Assembly (NCBI GenBank): GCA_029907315.1
Contig: JARYME010000012.1
Span: forward strand, 1-45,297
DNA from: Armatimonadota bacterium
Lineage (GTDB): Bacteria > Armatimonadota > UBA5829
Direction: 5' to 3'
DNA length: 45,297 nucleotides
Under the pieces are notes generated by a model that was not told the DNA's origin, ran no database searches, and worked only from the letters and a program-made list of their open reading frames with translations. Of the stretch, positions 26,901 through 36,004 are shown piece by piece (within the stretch, counting starts at the first letter, position 1; each line of letters begins with the position of its first letter). The position numbers and the translations under genes are program-made.

Positions 26901-29525
26901 GTGCAGATAAGAGTTTTTGTTCTGATTCTTGCAGCGGGAGCAGCAGCAATGGGTGCAGCCAGCGGCACGCCTAAACCTGGCTTTGTAACCGTGATAGGAC
27001 GTGCGGTGCCGGGCTTTGGGCATTCGGATCACGGAGCGCCGGCTCAGGTACAAGCATTGGCACTGAAGCATTCAGAAGCGCAGCTGGGCTATTGCAACGT
27101 GCCAAGGGAAGCAGCCATAGACGTATTACTCGCATCCGGGCGCGAGATAGCCGGCTACGTTCACGCAGAAGAAAAAGAACTGGATTACTACTACCGCAAG
27201 GGAGTGAGGCTTTTCATAGTGGGCAATGAGCCAGACGGCGAACCGGAAGCCTACGGCAAGACCCTGCAGCGCATTGCCGCCTATGCGCGCTCGTCCGCGC
27301 CGGAAGCCAGGCTGATCGGCGGCAACTGCTTCACCCACGGGCCTTACGAAACCCTCTACCAGAAGTGTGGTTTTAGGGAATCGTGTCATATGGTGGGCTT
27401 CCACTGCTATTCGGATGAACCCGATACCGGCATAAACATAGGGGCGGTCGGCGTGCTGCGAGAGATCATGAAGAAGTACGGCGACGCAGACAAGCTTGTC
27501 TTCCTTGGAGAAGGATGGGGTCCCAAGAGAGAACTGCGCACCGTGCCTCGCGTCTCGCCGTATATTCCGCCCAGCGTGAGTGAGATCACCCTGATGCGCC
27601 AGTTTCTGGTAAACGGCTGGAATAACATTTGCACTCCCCGAGAGAATTACAACCCCAACTGGGTATATGGGGTGTTGTTCTTCACTCTTAGCGACAATTG
27701 GGGATTCGACTACTCCCACTTCTACAACGGCGGGTTGATAGACTTTTGGGGAAATCCGAAGGACGACCTCTTGCTGCTCTTCCCAGGCGACCGTCTGACC
27801 GTGTCGAACTCTGGGTTTGAGTATGCTGAACCGGGTGAGCCGCGGGGAACTGGCCCCTGGTGGCAGATGAAGCCGGATACGCCGCTTTCTTGCTACGGTA
27901 TCGACGCGAGCATCCGAAGGGCTGGGCTTAGGTCCCAACGGCTGTCGCTGGTAGACGACGTAAACGAGGTCTACATAACCCAAAACACCGCTAGAGGCTC
28001 CGTAAAGCCCGGCGAAACATACACGTTCGCCGCATGGGTCAAGACCCAGGATGTAGTGACGGACGAGCTGCAGGGCGCCAGGGTGAGAATAAGATTTCTG
28101 GACGCAGACGGCAACGTGGTGGGATCCGGAGCCTGGTCCGAAGGGTTGGACTCCACCCGGGACTGGACGCAGTTAACGGCGACTGCGACTGCGCCCGCAA
28201 GTGCAAACAGAATGCGCATAGAATGCAACTTGCGCGGAGTCAGCGGCACTGCTTGGTTCGACGATTGCAGTGTGTCGGTGGGAGCTGCCGTCGGCAAAGG
28301 CGCCGTGGAAGGCTATGTGCTGAAGCCAGACAACACCCCAATAGCCGGGGCGGCAGTGGTCACCGCACCCGCCGGAAGAACCGCCAAGACGGACGAGACG
28401 GGCAGGTTCGAGATAGCAGATTTGGATCCTGGAGTCTACAATTTGACTGCGTCGGCGGAGGGATTCTCAAAGAAGAGCGTCACCAAGGTTGTCGTTGCGC
28501 CAGGAAGGACATCTGTCGCAGGGCTGCAGCTGGAGCCGACGGTACCCGGAGCGCCTGTGAACGTCGAAGTCGAGTCGTGCGGGGTCAGCGGTGTGCTGAA
28601 GATAAGTTGGGATCCGCCTGACACAGGAGTAGACTATTTCAAAATATACAGGTCGACAAGCGCGACGTCCCTGGGAGAATGCGTAGCGGACAATGTGACA
28701 GCCTCTCCATTCTACGATGAGCACCTTCAGGATTTCCAGACGTACTATTACACCGTGAGAGCTGTGAAAAGCGGTGCGGAATCACAGAACACGGACCGTC
28801 ACCCGGGCGTGCCGACCGGCGGCGCAACGTTGCCAATATACGATACTAACGCCGAGCCGGACTGGGCAAACAACGCGCAGACGCACGGCCAAACGTTCAC
28901 CGTGCCGAAATCGGGAAGCATAGTGAGCGCCACGTGCGTGCTGGCAAATAGCGAGCCACCCAACTACAGAAGCGTTGAGTTCTCCATCCTTGAAGGGGGT
29001 CCGAATGGCAAGCAGGTGGGACCGTCCAAGACGGTAACTTGCTATTTCAATGAGATAGGCACGGCTCAGTGGAGCGCAGGCGAGGTGCCGGTGGTAGCCG
29101 GTAAGACCTACTACCTCCGCCTAGTACTCGACAAGGCTTCGGCAATCTATCGCACGAAGGCGGATGCCGTTCCGAGGGGACGCTATTATATGAACGAGCA
29201 GCCGTATCCGTCGGAGTCGGACTTGTGGTCCACCATTTCGCTGGCTGAGAGCAGACCCTTGGATATATTGAATGTGAGAGCCAAGCAAGTGGGACCCAGC
29301 GAAGTGGAAATAACTTGGCATACTACCGCGCCCGCGACAAGCCAAGTGCTTTACGGTCCGAGCGCCACTTATGGTTCTTCCGTGGCTGCGGACGATAGAA
29401 TGACCGCAGAACACAAGGTGCTACTTGCAAACTTGAATCCCGGAAACTATCACTTCTGCGTGAAGTCGGCAAGACCCGGGTTGCCGGATGCCGTGTCACT
29501 GGACTATCAATTTGTCGTAAAGTAG
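26901..29525 (+). CDS. Large secreted multidomain protein: GH-A-like TIM barrel, CBM-like, carboxypeptidase-regulatory-like and fibronectin type III-like domains
   Basis: VGNEPDGEPEAYG and FLGEGWG in barrel-like region; GYVLKPDNTPIAGAAVVTAPAGRTAKTDETGRFEIADLDPGVYNLTASAEGF; FN3-like WDPPDTGVDYFKIYRS. GTG start. Confidence 0.7.
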   Translation: MQIRVFVLILAAGAAAMGAASGTPKPGFVTVIGRAVPGFGHSDHGAPAQVQALALKHSEAQLGYCNVPREAAIDVLLASGREIAGYVHAEEKELDYYYRKGVRLFIVGNEPDGEPEAYGKTLQRIAAYARSSAPEARLIGGNCFTHGPYETLYQKCGFRESCHMVGFHCYSDEPDTGINIGAVGVLREIMKKYGDADKLVFLGEGWGPKRELRTVPRVSPYIPPSVSEITLMRQFLVNGWNNICTPRENYNPNWVYGVLFFTLSDNWGFDYSHFYNGGLIDFWGNPKDDLLLLFPGDRLTVSNSGFEYAEPGEPRGTGPWWQMKPDTPLSCYGIDASIRRAGLRSQRLSLVDDVNEVYITQNTARGSVKPGETYTFAAWVKTQDVVTDELQGARVRIRFLDADGNVVGSGAWSEGLDSTRDWTQLTATATAPASANRMRIECNLRGVSGTAWFDDCSVSVGAAVGKGAVEGYVLKPDNTPIAGAAVVTAPAGRTAKTDETGRFEIADLDPGVYNLTASAEGFSKKSVTKVVVAPGRTSVAGLQLEPTVPGAPVNVEVESCGVSGVLKISWDPPDTGVDYFKIYRSTSATSLGECVADNVTASPFYDEHLQDFQTYYYTVRAVKSGAESQNTDRHPGVPTGGATLPIYDTNAEPDWANNAQTHGQTFTVPKSGSIVSATCVLANSEPPNYRSVEFSILEGGPNGKQVGPSKTVTCYFNEIGTAQWSAGEVPVVAGKTYYLRLVLDKASAIYRTKADAVPRGRYYMNEQPYPSESDLWSTISLAESRPLDILNVRAKQVGPSEVEITWHTTAPATSQVLYGPSATYGSSVAADDRMTAEHKVLLANLNPGNYHFCVKSARPGLPDAVSLDYQFVVK

Positions 29526-29593
29526 CCGGTGCGAGTAGGACGAACGCACTGTGAAGCGACCCCTGCGTAGAATTAATTACCGCCGGGTGGGTA

Positions 29594-29622
29594 TTGACTG
29601 AACCCAACGCGCGTCGTAGACT
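29594..29622 (+). promoter_or_regulatory. Candidate promoter TTGACT-17-TAGACT
   Basis: -35 29594-29599, -10 29617-29622. Confidence 0.6.
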
Positions 29623-29671
29623 ACGTTCTGCATTACGGTTTAGGCAAACGACTGAGTAGGAGAGTGTGAAG

Positions 29672-30781
29672 ATGGCGCTCAAAGTCGGAGTTGTGGGTAT
29701 GGGGGGCATCGGCAATACCCATGCCGAGTGCTACAAGAAAGATCCGCTTGCAGAGTTGGTGGCAGTGTGCGATGTAGTAAAAGAAAAAGCGGACGCAGCT
29801 GCCGAAAGGCACGGTGTGAAAGCCTACTACAGCCTCAAGGATATGTTGGCGAACGAAGAGCTGGATATAGTCGACGTATCCACAGGGGGCTACGAGAACG
29901 GCAGTTGGCACTTCGAACCGACAATGGAAGCCCTTGATGCGGGCAAGCATGTGCTGTGCGAAAAACCCCTGTCAAACGACATCAACGAAGCGCGCGAAAT
30001 GGTTCGCTTTGCCGCCGAAAAGAAGCTGTATCTGGGATGCAACCTAAATCATTACTTTACATTGACAGCCGAACGCGCCAAGAAGTACATCGATGATGGG
30101 ATGGTCGGCGAGCTGATCTACTGCCTGTTCAAAATGGGCTTCCACGGCGGCGAAGAGACCTACTCGCTCAACAAATCCCCGCGGTTCAACCAGCCATATG
30201 CCCACATGAAGGCTTTTCTGACGCATCCGTTCAGCGTCATGAGGTATTTTTGCGGCGACATCAGAGACGTTCAAGCATTTGCAACAAAGCCTGGGTTCAG
30301 AAAGAACAAAGGCGACCTGCTTCTGTCTATCAACAGCATCCACGTGCGGTTTGTGAACGACGCCGTGGGTTATCTGCTGAGCCATCGAGGGGATGCTGTG
30401 TGGGGACTCGGAGGCTGGTGGAGTGTCGAGGTCGCTGGCAGCAAGGGCACATTCTGCATCGAAAACTGTGTAGAGAAGCTGACCTACTGGCCAGCGCCGA
30501 AGCCTGGTAAGAGCTTGGGCATAGGGGAAGAGCAGGAGCCTGAGGTTCTGAATACCGGCATTAAGGACTTCGGGGCTACGTTCCCAAGCCGGATACACGC
30601 GTTTCTTGAGGATGTCACCAATGGTGTTCCGCATGAGCATCTGCGTGCGTCCGGGCGAGACGCGCTAGCGACATTGGAGTATATCTGGGCTGCCATCGAA
30701 TCTTACGAAAACGACGGAGCAGTGGTCAGACCGGCACCGCTTCCGCCGATTCACGGTGACCCGAAGGTCGAGCGGATATAG
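29672..30781 (+). CDS. Gfo/Idh/MocA family oxidoreductase
   Basis: KVGVVGMGGIGNTHAECYKKDPLAELVAVCDV; GKHVLCEKPLSND. ATG at 29672 has better SD spacing than GTG at 29666. Confidence 0.92.
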   Translation: MALKVGVVGMGGIGNTHAECYKKDPLAELVAVCDVVKEKADAAAERHGVKAYYSLKDMLANEELDIVDVSTGGYENGSWHFEPTMEALDAGKHVLCEKPLSNDINEAREMVRFAAEKKLYLGCNLNHYFTLTAERAKKYIDDGMVGELIYCLFKMGFHGGEETYSLNKSPRFNQPYAHMKAFLTHPFSVMRYFCGDIRDVQAFATKPGFRKNKGDLLLSINSIHVRFVNDAVGYLLSHRGDAVWGLGGWWSVEVAGSKGTFCIENCVEKLTYWPAPKPGKSLGIGEEQEPEVLNTGIKDFGATFPSRIHAFLEDVTNGVPHEHLRASGRDALATLEYIWAAIESYENDGAVVRPAPLPPIHGDPKVERI

Positions 30782-30845
30782 TCTTCGCCGCGTACAAGAA
30801 CGAGGCGGGCCACACTGGTTCGGCGTGGGCAGTTGGTATACGCGC

Positions 30846-31967
30846 CTAACCGTCGGCGGCTGGACGCACGTATAGGCGGACGCGGGGGAAGTATCGTCGC
30901 ATCCACTGAGCGGCTTTTTCGGGGCCGAGGACCGATGCCGCGGTAGCCAAGCAGTCGGACGTAGTGCAGTCGGGAGCTATAACGGTAACCTCGGCCCTGT
31001 GGGTCAACCCTAACCCCGTGCGAGGATCCACAATGTGCGAGTAGCGGCGACCGTTGATCTCAACGAACTGTTCGGCGTCGCCTGAGGTTGAGACACCGCA
31101 GTTTGCTAGCTGGCTACAACGCTCATCCGCCTGCGCAGCGGGTATTTGGACGAGCCAACCTTTCTTTCCAGGCGGAGGGTCGCCGAGCGCGATGTCGCCC
31201 CCCATTTCGATGAGTGCTCGATTTATTCCGCAGCGCTTGAGGGTCCGGAGGGCTTCATCACAGGCATATCCTTTTGCTATGCCGCCGAGGTCCAAGAGCA
31301 TACCGGGGTATTTCAATCGAACAGTTGCGTTCTTCGCATCGATTTCCAGCTTGCGCCAGCCGACAAGCTCACGCGCAGAGCACAGCCGGGATTCATCGGG
31401 CATCTTGCGCGTAGCACGGGCTTCCCGCCAGAGCTTGACGAGTGGTCCGACCGTGACGTCGAACGCTCCGTCCGACAAACGCGATATCTCCTGGGCTTTC
31501 AGCAGCACTTTCAGCAGGTCCCTACTAACCTTGACCGCAGGACCACCCGCCTTGGCACACAGACGCATGAGCTCGCTGGTGGGTCTGTAATCGCTCATTA
31601 CGTCTTCGAGTCGGGCAATCCTTGCAAATGCCCGCTTGCAAGCGCTTTCGGCTGATGCGCGATTCGGAGCGTAAACCACCATTCGAGCGCGAACACCCAT
31701 AGCCGCCTGAGAGTACTCAAAGCGCTCCAATCGGCTGACGGCGACAGCGCAGGCACCAGGTCGAGACGCGAAAACACCCAATATGAACCAAAGAACGGCG
31801 AGCATATCCCACTTGAAGCGAATTCGCCGCACAAAAGCAGCAGGGCGAGAGTGAAACGGCATTCGTTGCAACCCTCCCGCCCCGCAGTCTTGACACGTGT
31901 TCGGAACCCTCATCCGGCGAAAACCGAAGTCGAACAGCAGCCGCCTCATATTACGGCTTTGTTCCAC
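30846..31967 (-). CDS. apbE: FAD:protein FMN transferase (ApbE family)
   Basis: SDGAFDVTVGPLVKLW; DLGGIAKGYACDEALRTLK; GVSTSGDAEQF; HIVDPRTGLG. N-terminal start uncertain. Confidence 0.9.
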   Translation of the reverse strand: MEQSRNMRRLLFDFGFRRMRVPNTCQDCGAGGLQRMPFHSRPAAFVRRIRFKWDMLAVLWFILGVFASRPGACAVAVSRLERFEYSQAAMGVRARMVVYAPNRASAESACKRAFARIARLEDVMSDYRPTSELMRLCAKAGGPAVKVSRDLLKVLLKAQEISRLSDGAFDVTVGPLVKLWREARATRKMPDESRLCSARELVGWRKLEIDAKNATVRLKYPGMLLDLGGIAKGYACDEALRTLKRCGINRALIEMGGDIALGDPPPGKKGWLVQIPAAQADERCSQLANCGVSTSGDAEQFVEINGRRYSHIVDPRTGLGLTHRAEVTVIAPDCTTSDCLATAASVLGPEKAAQWMRRYFPRVRLYVRPAADG

Positions 31968-32821
31968 TGATCCCTCAAGAACTTTACGGACTTGGGGATC
32001 TCCACTTCCCTATCGCCCACTACTCCGCACTCAAAACTGCAGAAGTCCTTGTAGCCAATCATTTTGAGTCCGCGGAAGCCGTCGGTGAAGTCGCGGTCGT
32101 CCTGTCCGGGAAGCTTGCGTGTGCGCGATGCGAGATGAACGTGGTGCAAATATTTGCCCGCAGAGAGAAACGCGCCCATGTCGGAGGTTTCCTCGATGCA
32201 CATATGGTAGAAGTCGCCCATCATGCACGCACCTGGGTGATTGACGTCGCGGCATATCGCCGCCGCATCAGCCAACAACCTAAGGAACCAAGCCTCGTTG
32301 CGGTTGAGGGGCTCCATAAGGAGTCTGGTCCCGCAGCTTACCGCGTATTCAGCCAACTCGTGCAATTGATCGATGAGAACCTTGCGCGCCTCGACAAAAG
32401 GCAGCGGCTTCTGATGGTTGAAAGCAGGCACAAAAATGAGGCCCGTCGAACCAAGCTCGCCCGCTGCAATTAGGATCTCCTTCATCGACCTGCGACATTT
32501 CTCGCGCTCTGATTCGTCCTCGCTGATCAGAGCCCCCTCGAACCCAGCGCATATGGCACTAATCTTCACATTTGTGCCTGCGAGCGCCGACTTGAGTTCT
32601 TTTACGCGATCTTTCAGCCCCCGGCCGCCGACCTCGAGCCCTTCTATGCCCCATTTCTCCATCTTGGCGATCTTCTCTTGCAAACTGGCACCCGGGATGA
32701 TTCCCTCCTGACTGGAAATGCGCAGCACAGCATCGGTTTGCTTCTTCGCCTGCGCATCCGAACCGATTGTCAGCGCAGCACTTGCCAACCCCCCAACCAT
32801 AAGAAACTCACGCCTGGTCAT
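31946..32821 (-). CDS. Sugar phosphate isomerase/epimerase-type TIM-barrel protein with Tat-like signal
   Basis: MTRREFLMVGGLASAALTIG; LLMEPLNRNEAWFL; GDFYHMCIEE; HHVHLASR. Confidence 0.88.
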   Translation of the reverse strand: MTRREFLMVGGLASAALTIGSDAQAKKQTDAVLRISSQEGIIPGASLQEKIAKMEKWGIEGLEVGGRGLKDRVKELKSALAGTNVKISAICAGFEGALISEDESEREKCRRSMKEILIAAGELGSTGLIFVPAFNHQKPLPFVEARKVLIDQLHELAEYAVSCGTRLLMEPLNRNEAWFLRLLADAAAICRDVNHPGACMMGDFYHMCIEETSDMGAFLSAGKYLHHVHLASRTRKLPGQDDRDFTDGFRGLKMIGYKDFCSFECGVVGDREVEIPKSVKFLRDQWNKAVI

Positions 32822-32876
32822 CGCCTTGTCAGCCTCCTTTCACATACGCGCATCCGGCCCGCATAACTCCGAAACG

Positions 32877-34178
32877 TCACAGCAGCGGCGTCTTTCCCGG
32901 AATTGCAACCGGCGGCACGGGAAGCGGCCCAAACTCGAGTTTTTCAGGCATCAGGTTCTCACGAGAGTTCGCAGCCTGTTCCCACGTGACCTCTTGACCC
33001 GTATATGCCGACATCCTGCCCATTATCGCGGTAAGCGTGCTGTCTGCCACCTGCTGAGCTTCGTTCAGGGGGTTTCCTGCACGGATGCTTGCAATCAGGT
33101 CGGCGTGTTCCTGAACGTAAGGCTTACACGGGGGACCATCGTACTTCCACTCCATCTCTCCGCGTATGATTCCAGCACAGTTGGACGTACCCTTGGTCCC
33201 GACGACGCGTTCGGAAACGTTGTTCGCACAGCCGTCGATTTGTCGGCACATGCTCATCAGCCTTGCGCCATTCGGATACTCGTACTCGACGGTGAAGTGG
33301 TCGTATATGTGGCCATAAGCGGGATCCGTGCGGGCTTGTCTTCCTCCCATGCCAAGTGCCTTAATGGGATGCGTGCCCATCACCCAGTTAATCACGTCGA
33401 GGTTGTGGACGTGCTGCTCCACAATGTGGTCCCCGGAAAGCCAGGTAAAGTACAGCCAGTTGCGAAGCTGCCACTCCATATCGGTCCATTCGGGCTTTCG
33501 AGGATTCATCCACAGGCCACCTTGATTCCAGTAGCACTGGGCTGCAAGTATATCACCGATAGCACCTTCGTGAATGCGCTTTATAGTCTCCTGATAGTTG
33601 AACGAATGTCTGCGCTGTGTGCCCGCCACCACGCCCAGTTTCTTCTCCGAAGCCATTTTGCCCGCTTCGACAACCATCCGATAACCCGGGCCGTCGACTG
33701 CAACTGGCTTCTCCATGAACACGTGCTTTCCAGCCTCGACCGCATACTTGAAGTGAATGGGTCTGAACCCAGGCGGAGTAGCAAGAATCACCAGATTGAC
33801 TCCGGAATCAATCACCCCTTTGTAGGCATCGAAGCCGACAAAACACCGTCGCGGCGTCACCGTCACTTTATCTTTCACCGCTTCGTCATTTTGCAGGTTC
33901 GAAAGACACCCCTCCAACCTGTCCTTGAACACATCGCCGAGAGCAACGATGCGCACACCTTCCGAGCTGTTTACGCAGTCTTTGGCGGCACCAGTCCCAC
34001 GGCCGCCGCACCCTATCACGCCCACTCGGATCTCGTCGGAGCCTGCCGCCCAAGCGCCGACGCTGAACGGGAAAGCGCTTGACCCGACCAGCGCAGCTGC
34101 CGAAACTGCCGAAGCTTTCAGAAAATCCCTGCGCGAAACTCCGCGCGTGTTGCTATTCGTTTTGTTCTCGCCTGTCAT
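32877..34178 (-). CDS. Gfo/Idh/MocA family oxidoreductase with Tat signal
   Basis: GVSRRDFLKASAVSAAALVG; IRVGVIGCGGRGTGAAKDC; GKHVFMEKPVAVDGPG. ATG at 34178 with GGAGG SD. Confidence 0.92.
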   Translation of the reverse strand: MTGENKTNSNTRGVSRRDFLKASAVSAAALVGSSAFPFSVGAWAAGSDEIRVGVIGCGGRGTGAAKDCVNSSEGVRIVALGDVFKDRLEGCLSNLQNDEAVKDKVTVTPRRCFVGFDAYKGVIDSGVNLVILATPPGFRPIHFKYAVEAGKHVFMEKPVAVDGPGYRMVVEAGKMASEKKLGVVAGTQRRHSFNYQETIKRIHEGAIGDILAAQCYWNQGGLWMNPRKPEWTDMEWQLRNWLYFTWLSGDHIVEQHVHNLDVINWVMGTHPIKALGMGGRQARTDPAYGHIYDHFTVEYEYPNGARLMSMCRQIDGCANNVSERVVGTKGTSNCAGIIRGEMEWKYDGPPCKPYVQEHADLIASIRAGNPLNEAQQVADSTLTAIMGRMSAYTGQEVTWEQAANSRENLMPEKLEFGPLPVPPVAIPGKTPLL

Positions 34179-34234
34179 TGCCCTCCATTCCTTTCGCACT
34201 TGAGTTTTTTCGGCTGCAGATGAACCGCGCCGCC

Positions 34235-35128
34235 TTATGGTTCCCTAAGAACTCTGAACCCTACGAACGGGCCGTCCGACAACCACCACTTACTCTTCGG
34301 ACTCTGCGGATCGTTTGCCTGCCAGGATTCATCCGGATAGCGGCGAGCACTAGGGGTTACGTCCTTCGCCATATCCTCCCAGGAACCGCCGCATACGACA
34401 GGTCTGCCGTCGAGCCCGACACACCACTCGGCGACATTGCCGAGCATATCATAGATTCCCCATGCGTTCGGGAGTTTCTTTCCCACTGGCTGGGTTTTCT
34501 CCTGCCAAAACCAGGCGTACTTTTGAAGCTCGTCGCCCGTAGGAGCCGGTTTGCCCGCTCGGCACGCGTATTCCCATTCGGCTTCGGTTGGAAGCCGATA
34601 CTTACGCCCCGTCTTTGCCGAAAGCCACTTGCAGTAGCTTTCAGCCGCATAGAATGTGACGTTGATAACCGGATAGCCCTTGTGCCCGAAGCCCCGGTCT
34701 GCGGTTCCATAAGGTTTGCTCGGATGGGCTACTGCGTCGCTGCCGCCTGCGACCCCCGCAGGCTCGTCCAGGCGAAGAACGAATACGTCGTATTCGTCCC
34801 ACGTGACTTCCGTCTTGCCAATCCAAAACGGTCCCACCTTGACTTTGCGCTTTGAACCCTTGCCGGTCGGGTCCGCTATCTCGATTTCTCCCGCAGGAAC
34901 GCCGACCATGTCAAACGTTACCAGGGTACCGGATATTTTCTCGGTGTAAGACGCTGGGCGCTTTGATGAGGCAGATTTGCCATCCGCAAACAGCGGGGCG
35001 CACCAGGTCAACAAAGCGACGCACAGCACCGCCAAGCACGCCGCAGGCCTGAGTCGTTTGAGTATAGCAGCAGTGAATCTTAGTGTGCAGCACGTCTGGG
35101 AGAAGCTCATCACTTGCGAATCCTCCAA
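34235..35128 (-). CDS. SUMF1/formylglycine-generating-enzyme-like domain protein, exported
   Basis: VGPFWIGKTEVTWDEYDVF; YRLPTEAEWEYACRAG; YDMLGNVAEWC; GGSW; FVGFRVLREP. Lacks the FGE catalytic Cys pair. Confidence 0.88.
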   Translation of the reverse strand: MEDSQVMSFSQTCCTLRFTAAILKRLRPAACLAVLCVALLTWCAPLFADGKSASSKRPASYTEKISGTLVTFDMVGVPAGEIEIADPTGKGSKRKVKVGPFWIGKTEVTWDEYDVFVLRLDEPAGVAGGSDAVAHPSKPYGTADRGFGHKGYPVINVTFYAAESYCKWLSAKTGRKYRLPTEAEWEYACRAGKPAPTGDELQKYAWFWQEKTQPVGKKLPNAWGIYDMLGNVAEWCVGLDGRPVVCGGSWEDMAKDVTPSARRYPDESWQANDPQSPKSKWWLSDGPFVGFRVLREP

Positions 35129-35808
35129 TAGTAGAAGGGCACATTGTTTACTGTAGACTGGGTTTTGTAGATGGACATAAAGGCAGCATGGCCGTCACAG
35201 AAGATGAATATCCCACCCTTTGCCTTGCCGTCGTCGTGGTATGGATAGAACTGTCCGGCACTTCCGGTGGCGTAGTTGTCTAGAGGCTCCGCGGACCAGT
35301 CCCCGTCCTTGTTTTCGGAAACCAGTATAGTCCGAGGCGGATGCGGTATGGAACTGAACAAACGCCATCCGATGTACACGGTTGCGGAGTCGTCCATGGT
35401 TATGTAGACATTGATACCGTAGTGGCCGGTTTCCGGATACTGCGGCGGAGTATACACCTGTGCCTTGGTTTTTACCGGACAGCGCAGAACGGCTCTGTTT
35501 TTCAAGAATGGCTGAACCCGCTCACGCCAGGTATCGCGATACCATATGCTCCAGTTGTTGTCGATAAGATTCCAGGCAAAAGGAGTGGCGCCGTTTGCCG
35601 AGTCGGCGTACATCATTATGGCCTTGCTGAGCTGGGACATATTGTTCATGCACTTCGTCAACTGAGCTTTCTGCTTGGCAGTCACGAGGACCGGAAACAG
35701 CACAGCGGCAAGCACGGCGATGATGGCGATCACAACCAGGAGCTCGATGAGTGTGAACGCACGCGTGAATACCGGCCGAGCAGCAGCCTTGTCGGCGGAA
35801 CGAAACAT
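35110..35808 (-). CDS. Prepilin-type N-terminal cleavage/methylation protein (DUF1559-like)
   Basis: FTRAFTLIELLVVIAIIAVLAAVLFPVLVTAKQKAQLTKCMNNMSQLSKAIMMYADSANG. ORF-track start at 35952 reads through a tRNA; ATG at 35808 chosen. Confidence 0.88.
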   Translation of the reverse strand: MFRSADKAAARPVFTRAFTLIELLVVIAIIAVLAAVLFPVLVTAKQKAQLTKCMNNMSQLSKAIMMYADSANGATPFAWNLIDNNWSIWYRDTWRERVQPFLKNRAVLRCPVKTKAQVYTPPQYPETGHYGINVYITMDDSATVYIGWRLFSSIPHPPRTILVSENKDGDWSAEPLDNYATGSAGQFYPYHDDGKAKGGIFIFCDGHAAFMSIYKTQSTVNNVPFYYWRIRK

Positions 35809-35870
35809 TGCAATCGGCAGTCGGACGAGCGTCCGGATAATCAGAGCTTTGTGGCGACCGTACAGAAAAA

Positions 35871-35946
35871 TGGCTGCCGACCTAGGGCTCGAACCTAGAA
35901 CCTTCTGATCCAGAGTCAGACGCTCTGCCAATTGAGCTAGTCGGCA
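35871..35946 (-). tRNA. tRNA-Gln (anticodon CTG), CCA encoded
   Basis: Minus: TGCCGAC TA GCTC AATTGGCA GAGC G TCTGA CTCTGGA TCAGA AGGTT CTAGG TTCGAGC CCTAG GTCGGCA G CCA. Confidence 0.95.
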
Positions 35947-36004
35947 GCACATGATTAAATTACCCGAATTAAGCCTTGGTTGTCAACATCAAAGTGTCGG
36001 TTTT

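Noticed and set aside
32718-34082. 454-aa plus-strand ORF opposite the Gfo/Idh/MocA gene
   Set aside because: Antisense shadow; the minus-strand protein is unambiguous.
35809-35952. N-terminal extension of the pseudopilin ORF (MCCRLAQLAERLTLDQKVLGSSPRS...)
   Set aside because: This is translation of the tRNA-Gln gene; real start is the ATG at 35808.
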